DNA from: Pycnococcus provasolii
Taxonomy: Eukaryota > Chlorophyta > Pseudoscourfieldiophyceae > Pseudoscourfieldiales > Pycnococcaceae
Reading direction: 5' to 3'
DNA length: 64,000 nt
Assembly: GCA_938743325.2 (NCBI GenBank)
Contig: OW568861.1
Coordinates: forward strand, 1,054,001 to 1,118,000
Within the stretch, counting starts at the first letter, position 1. Each line of letters begins with the position of its first letter. The notes under the pieces were generated by a model, which saw nothing but the letters and a program-made list of their open reading frames with translations, did not search any database and was not told where the DNA came from. Shown here piece after piece: positions 52,996-62,894 of this stretch. The translations under genes were made by a program, and so were the position numbers.

Positions 52996-54231
52996 CTATT
53001 GTGATTCGTCGAAGTGGTCAATTGTGAGAAGCACAATTCTCGTGGATATGCGCATCGTCTCGACGGCTGACCCCGGCGGCGCCAATCCTGACCTCCTCGC
53101 CTCCTCCACCTGCTTTTCCGCCGTCATGCCCGTGTCGCGTGCCATTTGTATCGTACCTAGAGCAAACTTCGCGAGGTCTTGCCTTCCAATTTCCGTGAGT
53201 GCCGCCGCCACGGCGTCCGTCTCCTCCGTCGCGGACGACCTCAGAGCCTTGCAGAGTCGCATGGTGATGTACACCGTCTCCACCCACGTGAGAAGCAGGC
53301 TAAGTTCCTGGTCGCGTTTGGTGATGGTTTTTTCGTCTAGCTTGGATCGTGACGCCATGGCACCTTCGACGGTTCCTATGGAAATCTGCAGATCAGCGAG
53401 CCTGATATTCTTGTCGTATGCCTCGAGGCAGTCGCGCACCACCTCTTCGACGGGATCACGGATGGTTGGCGCGCCGAGTCCTTGTATCCGTGCCGTGAGG
53501 AATGACTGCAGAAGTCGCGTCGCGAGTGCGACCTGTTCGCTGAGCTGGCTCGTCGAGGACGCCGCGCGTCTTCTTTCGTCAATTTTCTGGCGTCTCGTTT
53601 GCTCGACAGCGGCAAGCGCCTGCTTGAGTGCTTGGCTGAGTGCTTCTAGGTATGCGTTGTTCGCGTTTTTGAGCACGTCGGGGTACTCGGAGAGTGCCGA
53701 GAGCGTTTTCAGCAGGTCGTCGAGTTTTTGGTTCGCCTGCTGCGTGACGTTGTCCGGTGGTGGTGCTGGCGGCGACGCCGACATGGCTGAGAAGGCGGGT
53801 GGTACTTGCGCCGCCAAGTCGTCAGCATCATCACCACCACCACCACCTTCTTGTTGTGATGACGACGATGATTTGTTTGACCCACCACCACCAGCAGCGG
53901 ACTCCTCCATTGGTCCATCGGCGAATGGCGGCAGACATCGTACCCCATCGTGCTTTGTTTTCTTCAAGTAGGTCGTCGTGAGTGACGAAGGGCCCAACCC
54001 CAAGGCTCCCAAGGAGTGGAAAGGAGGGCGCTGCTGCACGTTGCCTGCCCTATGCGTATGCGTGCGAGTCGTACTACGATTACTCCGGTGCATCGAGGAG
54101 AACGACGGGATGATTCGTCCACTGGTAAGCGTCTTACTCTTGCGCATCGAAGACGACGAAGACGACGACGAGTAAGCGTGTGCCTGTGGCTGAGACATTA
54201 TAGAGATAGATAGAGATCCCATCATCGACAT
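52996..54231 (-). CDS. Plastid-type leader protein with helical C-terminal domain, unknown, 411 aa
   Basis: It starts at ATG 54231; another ATG lies 11 codons later. The first 100 residues are Ser/Thr/Arg-rich with few acidic residues, like a transit peptide, followed by a Gly/Ser/Asp low-complexity linker. From about 165 onward the protein is an alpha-helical domain: QKLDDLLKTLSALSEYPDVLKNANNAYLEAL, then RLLQSFLTARIQGLG, RDCLEAYDKNIRLADLQISIG, LSLLLTWVETVYITMRLCKALRSS, and a conserved-looking end (TRIVLLTIDHFDE). I do not recognise the family. A plastid location is inferred from composition only. The stop is 102 bp from that of the convergent canopy-like gene. Confidence 0.62.
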   Translation of the reverse strand: MSMMGSLSISIMSQPQAHAYSSSSSSSSMRKSKTLTSGRIIPSFSSMHRSNRSTTRTHTHRAGNVQQRPPFHSLGALGLGPSSLTTTYLKKTKHDGVRCLPPFADGPMEESAAGGGGSNKSSSSSQQEGGGGGDDADDLAAQVPPAFSAMSASPPAPPPDNVTQQANQKLDDLLKTLSALSEYPDVLKNANNAYLEALSQALKQALAAVEQTRRQKIDERRRAASSTSQLSEQVALATRLLQSFLTARIQGLGAPTIRDPVEEVVRDCLEAYDKNIRLADLQISIGTVEGAMASRSKLDEKTITKRDQELSLLLTWVETVYITMRLCKALRSSATEETDAVAAALTEIGRQDLAKFALGTIQMARDTGMTAEKQVEEARRSGLAPPGSAVETMRISTRIVLLTIDHFDESQ

Positions 54232-54380
54232 ACGAAAAGAAGATTTCGAGATTCGAGAGGACGCAGACGGCAGATCAGAGACGCAGAGACGGCAGAGACG
54301 CAGACGCAGACGCCACCACTGGTGATACGTCAGACAAAATAAATGCAGAAACGGAAATGGGATTTGATGGTATCAAATAG

Positions 54381-54715
54381 GACTCCCCTCACTCGACCAA
54401 ACCCCTCGACCAAAGGACTCCCCTCACTCGACCAAATCTCTCGACCAAAGGACTCCCCTCCCCTCACTCGACCAAATCTCTCGACCAAAGATAATTACCA
54501 ATCACTCGACCAAATCTCTCGACCAAAGGACTCCCCTCCCCTCACTCGACCAAATCTCTCGACCAAAGATAATTACCAATCACTCGACCAAATCTCTCGA
54601 CCAAAGGACTCCCCTCCCCTCACTCGACCAAATCTCTCGACCAAAGATAATTACCAATCACTCGACCAAATCTCTCGACCAAAGGACTCCCATCATTCGA
54701 CCAAACCCCTACTTG
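54381..54715 (+). repeat. 78-bp minisatellite (ACTCGACCAAATCTCTCGACC family)
   Basis: Three full 78-bp units (54451-54528, 54529-54606, 54607-54684) look identical. Two shorter 35-bp variants precede them (54381-54415, 54416-54450) and a degenerate partial follows. Within each unit, CACTCGACCAAATCTCTCGA occurs twice. Because 78 is a multiple of three, it creates a long but meaningless reading frame. Confidence 0.95.
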
Positions 54716-54949
54716 CTGACTTGGAACCTTGGACTTGGAGAGTTGGAGGCCTTGTCCAAGACAGACGGGTGGGTCCCACCCAAACGATCATCAGAAGAAG
54801 TAAGTGTGGGTGGCATCACAGGTTCACGTTCAGGTTGGTGGAATCCTTCACTTCCTTCAGGTTATCCGTTCAGCCGTTCCTCTCATTCTCTGGCTGTTGG
54901 AACACATCATCATCGCTCTAATAATCATGGCGCCTTTTCTGCCACTTAC

Positions 54950-55204
54950 GCACACTCTGCTGAATACGTCGTCGTTGTATTCGCACTTCTCGGCGCGCTC
55001 ATACCTGTGAAGTCTGATTTGACCGACCTGCATGCTCAGTACATGTGGGCGATCGACCACCCCGCGGATGCCGAGCGCATCGCGAAGGCTGGGCAGGAGG
55101 TTGCGATCTCCCTCAATCGCACCGTCTTCCATCACAAGACCAGGGAGATTATCGCCGAGACGATCGACAGGTGCTGCAAGTTTCCACCAACAACAAACAA
55201 GTAG
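54950..55204 (+). pseudogene. Truncated 3' relic of a GT90/CAP10-like glycosyltransferase gene
   Basis: The frame reads LIPVKSDLTDLHAQYMWAI and continues DHPADAERIAKAGQEVAISL before its stop at 55204. This resembles the C-terminal end of CAP10-type (GT90) glycosyltransferases, where a VPVxxDLxDL segment precedes a helix with AxxIAxxGQ. No ATG precedes the motif in this frame. The sequence upstream is the minisatellite, so the catalytic part is absent. A 3' exon spliced to something far upstream is unlikely because an oppositely oriented gene begins at 54231. I read it as a truncated gene remnant. The identification rests on memory of the family and is tentative. Confidence 0.4.
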
Positions 55205-55496
55205 TAGTAAACAAACAAGAAGTAGTAAACCTTTAGCAACAATCTTCTAAATATGCCTTCATACACGAAGTCCTCAGTAGCCCTCGATCCATGATTACAT
55301 GGATCGATACTCCTAGCTCGCGTGTGCAACAAGCTATGGGTGCACGCTTACGACATCCCTCTTCTAGTAGTTGGCGTTAGATTTTCTCCGCAAAACTACA
55401 AACACAAAAATGCATCGATATCGAACGAATCGATCATCGATTCAGGTGGCGATGGCGCATTCATGAAGTGCATCCTCCCGCATCGCAGCGTGCTGC

Positions 55497-56228
55497 TTAG
55501 GCCACCGCGGGCGGAGGTAGCTCGCCTAAGATTGGTCCAAGTTGCACTCCAAGAGTCTGCAAAGCTTCGTCCCACACCGATAGGCCAGTAGTGCCGACTG
55601 CACGGTAGAAGAAAACGGCGCTCCAGAAGAGGTTTGCGTCGAAGCATCCGAACATGTCAAAAATGCACACCTTGCGCCCAGCCTGATTGAACGCGCGAGG
55701 ATTGCACTCAAAATGTCCAGCGACGCTCCCCATGTCGTAGAGCTTCACGTACTCCTTGTGCACGAAGCCGGTTTCCGTCCTCCAATGGAACTTATGCCTG
55801 CTCGTAATGAAGGGTGACCATGCGGAGCGATCTGTCTTGGCCACATCGGGCATGCCGTGATAGTGTCCCGTCTCGTAGAGGGTCCAACGGCTACCGCCGT
55901 TGGCAAGCACGTGTCTGCGCACAGCCTCCAAGATCTCTTGGGAGTCGACCAAGCTAGGCTCTCCTGGCTCGGGCACCACGCACCACCTTCCTTCAATCAC
56001 CGCACGCATGCGCTCACGTCCAAGCTTCTCCAGCTCGTCATCATCGTCATCATCGCCGGCTTCGCCGCCGTCGAAGTACGACGGATCGTGATAGTCGGCA
56101 GGGTTCGTCGTCGTTAGGCCTTCCCCGCCATGCATCGAAGCGAGGAACTCGTCCATGTGATCCGGATCGCTGGCGTCGATTCCGTTCTCGATGTAAAAAT
56201 CCGCGATGGATCCGCCGCCTTTTCCCAT
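55497..56228 (-). CDS. Acidic protein of unknown function, 243 aa
   Basis: Starts at the first ATG in frame, 56228 (MGKGGGSIADFYIENG). Residues 1-70 are acidic and end in a run of six Asp (GDDDDDDELEKL). The globular part follows: RERMRAVIEGRWCVVPEPG, LEAVRRHVLANGGSRW, ETGHYHGMPDVAKTD, RTETGFVHKEYVKLYDMG, then a Cys/Phe-rich segment (VCIFDMFGCFDANLFWSAVFFYRAVG). No known domain is recognised. The mix of Trp, His and Cys residues and a compact size suggest a real folded protein. It shares a 574-bp divergent promoter with the FtsZ gene. Confidence 0.62.
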   Translation of the reverse strand: MGKGGGSIADFYIENGIDASDPDHMDEFLASMHGGEGLTTTNPADYHDPSYFDGGEAGDDDDDDELEKLGRERMRAVIEGRWCVVPEPGEPSLVDSQEILEAVRRHVLANGGSRWTLYETGHYHGMPDVAKTDRSAWSPFITSRHKFHWRTETGFVHKEYVKLYDMGSVAGHFECNPRAFNQAGRKVCIFDMFGCFDANLFWSAVFFYRAVGTTGLSVWDEALQTLGVQLGPILGELPPPAVA

Positions 56229-56802
56229 GAGTGGGTGATTATGTATGACGATTCCAAGCAAGGCTCCGACTGGGTGACGCACGTACGTAAGTTAGTCTCA
56301 CTCACCACCACTGCGAGCGAGTGCTGAGGGCCTGAGGCTGAGGAATAATGATTAATGAAGAGGATGACGACTCACTCACACTCTCTCTCTCTCTGTGTGA
56401 GTGTTTTTCCTCTGACGACTGACTGACTGACGAGCGTGACGACGACGTCGATGACGACCGTGAAGTTAAAAGTGATTGTGAGAGAATCAGAGATACAGTC
56501 AGCAGCAAAAAGCCAAGATTTGATGGCCTGATGGGACCCAAACCCAAACCCGAACCCGAACCGAGAACGAGATCAGGCAGGGGGAATTTCCTTCCTTCCC
56601 GCGCGCGCCCAAACTTTTCTTTTCAGTTCGAATCAAACTTCACTACCCGGTAGTACCAAAGCCGTGGCATCACAACAGGCCCTTCCCCCTTCCTTCCCCC
56701 TCCCCCCCCTCCCCCCGTTCCCTCCTTTTTCCCCCCCCCCCCCTTCATCATTCTCCCTTCATTCTCCTTTTCCATCTTTGTTCAAAAATACACATATATT
56801 CC
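56229..56802. promoter_or_regulatory. Divergent promoter region upstream of FtsZ, with homopolymer tracts
   Basis: 574 bp containing CT and GA tracts (56380-56440), CCAAACCCAAACCCGAACCCG telomere-like words (56526-56560), a CACTACCCGGTAGT near-palindrome at about 56642, and C-runs including 13 C at 56731-56743. No gene is seen. Confidence 0.6.
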
Positions 56803-58959
56803 ATGGCGCCGCCCATGATGAATCTGTCCCTTCCATCCCGTGCGTCTCCTCACTCTCATGTGCATTCTTCTGCTGTGCGATGCTCTCGCGCGGTGATGCC
56901 GATGCCTCGTCGTCATGTGCGTGACGTCCACCTTAAGGCGGGATCTGGGTCCCAGGATCTGTCTGCTTTTGGGTCGGCGAGTAATAGGGTGCGTAATCAT
57001 ACCTCTTCTTGTTTGTTCGTGTCGTGTGGTGGGGGTGGCGGTGGTGGTGGTGGTGGTGGGTTCGGTGGTGGTGGTGCTCTTCGCACGACGGTGATTTCTG
57101 CTGTCACTGGAAGTACTGCTAGGGTGGTGGTATCTCGACGCCGACGACTCGGTTATGGTGGTGGTGGTGGAGGAGGACGACGATCCATGATGGCAACAAG
57201 TGCTCGACTGTGGGACGACGTGCTTGGATTTGGAAACCCGTTCCATCGCCGTCGTCGTGCGTCAGGAGGAGTGTCGTCGTCGTCGTCAACATCATCATCG
57301 TACGACGACGAAGAAGACACGACGCTTACTACGATATATGGATTAGATCTTCCACAAGAGGAAGAGGAGGAGGTGCAGCAGCAGGACGATGTCTCCAATC
57401 AGGCTCGTCATGTCGCGAACCTGCGATCGACAGTCTATGGCGTTGATGTGGGCACGCCAAACGACGACGACGTCGCGCTCAAGAAGGTAATCACCATCAC
57501 GATCTGGAGGAGGAGGAGGGGGGGGGGGGGGGGGGGGCAAGCAGCGGTGATCACAAAAAAGATAAACAACTAACGACAACAAACTAACGACAACAACAAC
57601 CAACGAAAAACAACACACAACAAACAATATTCTTCTCCTCAGGCTCGCACGCTCGCGGAGAGGGTTGCCGAAAGGATGGGAAATGACAGCCCCTCCTCTA
57701 GCGACAATTGGCACGCCAAGGTAGCTGGTACCGTGGATGCTGTCGTGAGCGGTAATGATGCTTCTTATGCCTCGGAAAACACGCCGCCCACCACCATCAA
57801 AGCAGCAGCCGATGCATTCAATCGCCAGTCTGCGAGTGACCAGAAACGCATGGCTGACGTCGTGTCCGACTTTGGCGCGTGCATCAAGGTGGTTGGATGC
57901 GGCGGAGGAGGATCGAACGCCATCAACGATATGATGCGCAACGTGGGACTCGACGCCGCGCAGTTCATCGCCATTAACACCGACGCGCAGGCTCTCAAAA
58001 TCAACATGGCGCCGACGCGCCTGCAGGTGGGAGAGCGCGTTACGCGCGGACTTGGCACCGGTGGAGATCCGGAGCTTGGCGAGTTGGCGGCACAAGAGAG
58101 CGAGGCGCTCATCGCCGAAAGCCTTGCCGGATCCGACTTGACGTTCATTGCGGCTGGCATGGGAGGAGGCACCGGAAGTGGATCTGCGCCAGTTGTCGCA
58201 AAGATTTCGCGTGCGCTTGGTGCGCTAACAATCGGCATTGTCACAACGCCTTTCAGCTTCGAAGGGCGACGCCGCACGAAGCAGGCGGAGGAGAGCATTG
58301 CGCGCCTCAAGGAGGAGGTGGATGCGCTCATCATCGTGCCAAATGACAAGCTTCTGTCCGCCACAGAAGAAGACACCTCGCTGCAGGATGCCTTCCGCCT
58401 CTCCGACAGCGTGCTCCGCCAGGGTGTTCGCGGCATCTCCGAGATCATTACGCAGGCAGGCCTCATTAATGTCGATTTCGCGGACGTGCGCTCCGTGATG
58501 GCTTCCGCGGGCAACGCTATGCTCGGAATCGGCATTGCCACCGGAAAGAATCGTGCGGCGGAGGCTGCTCGTGAGGCGGTGTTCAGCCCTCTGCTCGACG
58601 ACGGCATCACGTGCGCCACTGGCATCGTCTACAACATCACCGGACCTCCTAATCTGAGCCTGCAGGAGGTGAACGAGGCGAGCCGTGCCATCGCGGAGCT
58701 CGCTGATCCAGAGGCTAACATCATCTTCGGCGCGTGCATTGACGAGACCATGACCGAGGGCCAGGTTCAGGTGACGGTTGTGGCGACGGGATTTTACTCC
58801 GATCGTGAGGCGAAGAACCTTCCCAGCGGTCAGGTTTGGAATCGCGACGTCGAGGACTTCATGGGAAGCACCACCAACAACAACAGCGTCTCCGTTCCAT
58901 CGTACCTGTCGAGGAAGAAGGAGGCGGAGAGCCGAAAGCGTTCGGGGTGGTGGCGCTAG
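56803..58959 (+). CDS. FtsZ: Plastid division GTPase FtsZ, two exons
   Basis: Exons 56803-57486 and 57643-58959 join in phase 0 to give 666 aa. The first 310 residues are an Arg/Ser-rich transit peptide and a Gly/Asp/Ser low-complexity extension, unusually long; plastid FtsZ usually has about 100. The GTPase core starts at about 310 with VVGCGGGGSNAINDM. The tubulin signature GGGTGSG lies at about 401, followed by TIGIVTTPFSFEG and NFAD-type contacts (NVDFADVRSVMASAG). The C-terminal VPSYLSRKK resembles the core peptide that recruits ARC6-type partners, suggesting the FtsZ2/A branch rather than FtsZ1. It builds the stromal division ring of the plastid. Confidence 0.95.
57487..57642 (+). other. 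156-bp GT-AG intron in FtsZ with a 20-nt G tract
   Basis: The donor is AAGAAG|GTAATC at 57487 and the acceptor is CTCCTCAG|GCTCGC ending at 57642. The flanking frames are phase 0 and continue smoothly (VALKK to ARTLAERV). The intron contains 20 consecutive G (57518-57537) and ends in a TC-rich tract. Confidence 0.88.
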
Positions 58960-58976
58960 GAGGAATGCCTGAAGGA

Positions 58977-59001
58977 TGACGGTGATGTGATTTCACCGTC
59001 A
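58977..59001 (+). terminator. Stem-loop just after the FtsZ stop codon
   Basis: TGACGGTGA (58977-58985) and TCACCGTCA (58993-59001) form a perfect 9-bp stem with a 7-nt loop, 17 nt after the TAG stop. Role in 3'-end formation is inferred from position. Confidence 0.5.
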
Positions 59002-59218
59002 GGAAGGAGGAAATCATCATAATATGTTGCGCAAAAAGAAAGAACATGACAGATGGAAAAAAAATACAATTGGGAAAAGGGGGGAGGCGCTGGAGAACAA
59101 TGATAGAGTAACAATGCGAATGTTTTGTTTCTCTCTCTGCTGAAAATTTAATTTGAGCAATTATTGACTCGCAATTGGGGAAAAAATGTTTTGCTTTGTT
59201 TTCGTTACTTGTTTTTCT

Positions 59219-62200
59219 TCACAACACGGCAATAGGATCAGCAGCGCCAGCCGCACCAGTCATCGCGCGCCTCCTCCAGAAAGCTTCCTGCGACCAACCA
59301 TCTGCAACCTGCTTCACATACGGACCATTGAAGATGTTGAGCACCGTCACCTCATCCGTGTACTCGAGGTCCGGAAGAAGCTTCGGCGTGAGAAGGAAGC
59401 TCTGCGGAGTTCCTGGCCTGGTCATCGACTTAACAAGCAGCCCGAACACCTTACGCTCGTTGTTTGGATCCATGCCTTGGTTGATTTCGTCGCAGACGCG
59501 AAAGCCAAGGCCGTTCGTGAGGCTGGTGAGCGCCAAGAGGTAGAGGATTGTCGACACCGAGCGCTCGCCTCCACTTTGCCGCGTAGCGCAGAGAACCTGC
59601 AGCTCCTCCTCGTCACGGAACTTGACGCGAATTTCAATCGAGTATCGGTCGTATTCCTCACCAGCCTCGACGAGGCGCACCTCGCCCGCGCAGCCGATGG
59701 ATGCAAATGCCTGCCCAAATCCGGAGTTGACACTCGAAACAAGCTCGCGCAGACGAGGCAGCCAGGCTTCCTTCTCCGAGTCGATCTTCGCCTGACCCGT
59801 GGCCAGCTCCTCGCGGTCGCCGTGTAGCGTTTTCTCCAGCTGACTGATCTCAGCGCAGCGCCTGTTGTAGTCGTCGAGGATGTTCGGGTTCGGGCAAAGG
59901 ATGCGGTCCGCTCTCTCCCGTGCTGCCTGCACTTGGGCTTCCAGCTCGTCATAATTTGCAGAGAGCGTACTGAAGTACTCTTCCAATTCTGGCGTAATCG
60001 AGCCCGTCTCCTGCTCCGCGGTTGCTTTCGTGTCAGCGAGCTTCTGCCTGGCAATTACCATGATTTGATTTAGCTGCTCCGAGAGCTGGGTGGCATCATT
60101 GTACTCCTTTTGGTATTCCGCCAGCTCCGTCTTGAGAGCGTCCTCGCGAACCTCGAGCTCCGCCAGCTCGAGCCTAAGCATGCACTCCTTGTGCATCACC
60201 TCGCGCCTCCTCTGAATCGCCTCCGTCACACTTGTGACCGCCTTGACACGCGAGGCGAGAAGGTTGTCAAGCATCTTCCGCTCCTTCGACATGCGCACAT
60301 TCAACGGCTCCGCCTTCTCCAATTGCGAAAGCTCTTCACGCCATCGGTCCAGAGCCACCTTCATCTTCACAGCCCTCTTATTGATGTCCGAAATCTCCTT
60401 GGCGATTTTGTTCTTGGCGTCAGACAAAGGCTTGATGCGCTCGCTTTCAATCTTCGTCTGCTTGCTTTGTAAAGTCTCGCGCTCCTTCTCGAGCTTCTGG
60501 AGCTCCTGCTCGTGCTTCTGCATTTGCGAGGTTAAGGCGTCCTTCTCAGCCTTGTTCGTCGAGGCGTTGCCCTGGGTTTGGAAAAGTCGGCACGGACGAA
60601 GCGGGACCACGCGAATGCTCACCGCATTTTTGTTGTATCGACTCTTATGCTGCATGTGCTGGCTGTCGTTGGTCCACAACACATTGATATTCGTCTCTTT
60701 GAAGATGCGCTCGACATCATCATTCGATTTGACCAAGTACGTGTCGTTGAGTCGTGCGTGATCGCACAAAACGTGCTTGATGATCGGGGCCGCCTCAAAC
60801 ACCGCGTCGAGCGTGTTCGTAACGCCAAGGTGCGCGAAGTTAGCCGCCTTACCACTCCTGTATTGGATCTCTTTTGTCGGATCATCCATGTAATTCAGCA
60901 CACTCAGCTTTTGTACATTGTTCGCTGAAATGATGCGATTTCGATCCTCCTCATCCGTGGTCACGAACGAGCCCCAAAGAAAACCTGGAGCGTGCTGCTC
61001 CAACATCTTCGCGTGCTGCGAGTTGGGAACGTCAACCTCGCACAGGATCGGCCCGTACACACGCTTTTTAAACGTTGCCCTGTTCGCCTCAATCCAATCC
61101 ACCACCTGACGAAGCTGTGGTTGCTTGGCGTACAGGGCATTCAGGCGTGCGCTCCGAACCGATGTGAGCTTTTTCAGTTTATCTTTGATGCTCTCCAGAG
61201 GCTTGCGTATCCCCTCCGAACGCTCGATGAGCTCGTACTCCTTGTGCTGGATCTCACGCTGTTCAAGATCAGCCTTCTTGTACTTGTCGTGCAATTCATC
61301 CCGCTGGGCCAAGAGCTCCGGAGGAGCCTCTTTTGGCGCCGTCGCATATTCCGCCTCAATCTTGGCGATCTTCTCGCGGAGATCATTCTTCTCCTTCTCG
61401 CTCTGTGCCCACTGATCATGCAGCGACTCGATCGTTGACATCTGCTGGTCGTGCTTCGCTGCCAGACTGTTCACCTTATCGGTGAAGGTGGTGATATCAT
61501 GAGCGGCTTTCGCCGCGTCCTTATCGATCTTCTGCAGCTTCTTCTTCCCCTCGACTTTATCATCCTCAAGCGCCTTCACAGGCTCCTGCGCCTTGTCTAG
61601 AGCCGCTTTCTGCGCCTTCAGTGCCTCCTTGCCCTGCTTTGCCTTATCCTTCGTCTCTATGTATTCCGCCTTCGCCTCTTCATACTTGAGCCACGGTAGC
61701 TTCGTTGCCATCTTTGCCGCATTCGCGCGCAGCTCCTCGCGTTCCTTGAACTTGGTGACATCGCGCTCGACGCTCTTGTTCTGCTCCTTTTTCGTGTCGA
61801 GCAGGTTGGCATGCTTCTCCACCTTCGTCTCGAGTCCTCTCAGTCCATCGCGTAGCTGTATGAGGTTTTGGTGGCTGTCGTACAGAGTCGTATCTCCGAT
61901 CGCCTTCTGCGTCTCCACGAGTAGCTCGACCGGCTTGAGGTGCGCGAACATCACGACGCGGTCCTGCGGCAGGAATGCGCAGAGGTTGTCAAGTTGCACG
62001 GCGTATTCCTTCGTGAGTTTTTCCACTTTTTCCTTGGAGCACGGCGATCCGTTGACTTTCCACTCGCTGCTGTTGTCTCTTTTGATTTTGCGGAAGACAG
62101 TGACGGGCGCCTCGCCTTCCCCGCTCGCGAGCGTGATTTTGACGGATCCAAACTCCTCCCCTCTTTTGACGTAGTCGGATATTTTGTCCGCACGTCCTAG

Positions 62201-62509
62201 CAGTTTCGTGTGTCCCGCGAGTCCAACGCAGAGCGCGCACACCAATGACGACTTCCCCGTTCCATTCGGCCCTAAGATGAGGTTTAAGCGTAATCCAGGT
62301 TCGACGACGACGTGTGCATACGTCATGAAGTTGCGCATCTCCACACGTAGCACGGTACCCTTGCGCGCTGACGACCGCTCATCCAAGCCAGCATAATCAC
62401 CACCACCACCCTCAAGCCGAGCACGCTTTGATGACCCAACGCCACCACCAGGAAGCAGAGACGCCAACGCAGCATCGCGAGCATGCTTCGTAGAGCGGGC
62501 GGATGCCAT
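59219..62509 (-). CDS. SMC5: SMC5, SMC5/6 complex ATPase
   Basis: ATG 62509 has a good context (A at -3, G at +4) and gives 1,096 aa, matching the family (human about 1,100). An ATG at 62647 would add 46 residues encoded across a 12-G/C homopolymer and is less likely. Walker A GPNGTGKSS is at about 80-87. The hinge region is near 480-510 (VYGPILCEVDVPNSQHAKMLEQ), with long coiled coils on both sides. The ABC signature QSGGERSVST is at about 978 and Walker B with VCDEINQGMDP at about 1008. The RNFMTYAHVVVEPG opening is diagnostic of SMC5. The protein pairs with SMC6 to maintain replication forks and repair DNA. It is convergent with FtsZ. Confidence 0.95.
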   Translation of the reverse strand: MASARSTKHARDAALASLLPGGGVGSSKRARLEGGGGDYAGLDERSSARKGTVLRVEMRNFMTYAHVVVEPGLRLNLILGPNGTGKSSLVCALCVGLAGHTKLLGRADKISDYVKRGEEFGSVKITLASGEGEAPVTVFRKIKRDNSSEWKVNGSPCSKEKVEKLTKEYAVQLDNLCAFLPQDRVVMFAHLKPVELLVETQKAIGDTTLYDSHQNLIQLRDGLRGLETKVEKHANLLDTKKEQNKSVERDVTKFKEREELRANAAKMATKLPWLKYEEAKAEYIETKDKAKQGKEALKAQKAALDKAQEPVKALEDDKVEGKKKLQKIDKDAAKAAHDITTFTDKVNSLAAKHDQQMSTIESLHDQWAQSEKEKNDLREKIAKIEAEYATAPKEAPPELLAQRDELHDKYKKADLEQREIQHKEYELIERSEGIRKPLESIKDKLKKLTSVRSARLNALYAKQPQLRQVVDWIEANRATFKKRVYGPILCEVDVPNSQHAKMLEQHAPGFLWGSFVTTDEEDRNRIISANNVQKLSVLNYMDDPTKEIQYRSGKAANFAHLGVTNTLDAVFEAAPIIKHVLCDHARLNDTYLVKSNDDVERIFKETNINVLWTNDSQHMQHKSRYNKNAVSIRVVPLRPCRLFQTQGNASTNKAEKDALTSQMQKHEQELQKLEKERETLQSKQTKIESERIKPLSDAKNKIAKEISDINKRAVKMKVALDRWREELSQLEKAEPLNVRMSKERKMLDNLLASRVKAVTSVTEAIQRRREVMHKECMLRLELAELEVREDALKTELAEYQKEYNDATQLSEQLNQIMVIARQKLADTKATAEQETGSITPELEEYFSTLSANYDELEAQVQAARERADRILCPNPNILDDYNRRCAEISQLEKTLHGDREELATGQAKIDSEKEAWLPRLRELVSSVNSGFGQAFASIGCAGEVRLVEAGEEYDRYSIEIRVKFRDEEELQVLCATRQSGGERSVSTILYLLALTSLTNGLGFRVCDEINQGMDPNNERKVFGLLVKSMTRPGTPQSFLLTPKLLPDLEYTDEVTVLNIFNGPYVKQVADGWSQEAFWRRRAMTGAAGAADPIAVL

Positions 62510-62894
62510 ACTTCTTCTTTCACAAAGCAAAAGTGGAGAATGACGAGCCTGCTTTCCCCAATCCCAAAGCAAAGCAGGCGGGGCGTGTTTTTGAATCTCG
62601 GCGCGTTCATCGGGCGGATTCACATTGGGGGGGGGGGGATCCGCCATGGGTCGGGCGATTTCTATGCTACCTATATTTTTCTCGTCGGGTTCTTCTTGTA
62701 GAGTCCTCTGGCTGTCTGGGGATCCCGGTTGTTGTTTTTTGGGTCGGGGGACGGGAGGTGGTATGGCCTAGAGCGGTTTGGTGGGCCTGGCATGGTTGGC
62801 ACCCCTCCGGGGCTGAGGTAAAAGGGAAATAGATCAGAAACTCCCGCGTTTCTACATCATTATTTACCTTCTGCCGTCTCAGCAGCAGCTTTAT
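62510..62894. promoter_or_regulatory. SMC5 upstream region
   Basis: This holds a 12-G tract (62627-62638) and TTTACC/GGTAAA half-sites (62816, 62868) resembling parts of the shared dyad motif. No separate gene is seen. Confidence 0.45.

Noticed and set aside
54343-54921. 192-codon plus-strand frame made of DQISRPKDSPPLTRPNL repeats
   Set aside because: It is created by the 78-bp minisatellite being a multiple of three; there is no non-repeat support.
56620-56640. GTTCGAATC, resembling a tRNA B box
   Set aside because: No A box, acceptor stem or cloverleaf can be drawn around it.
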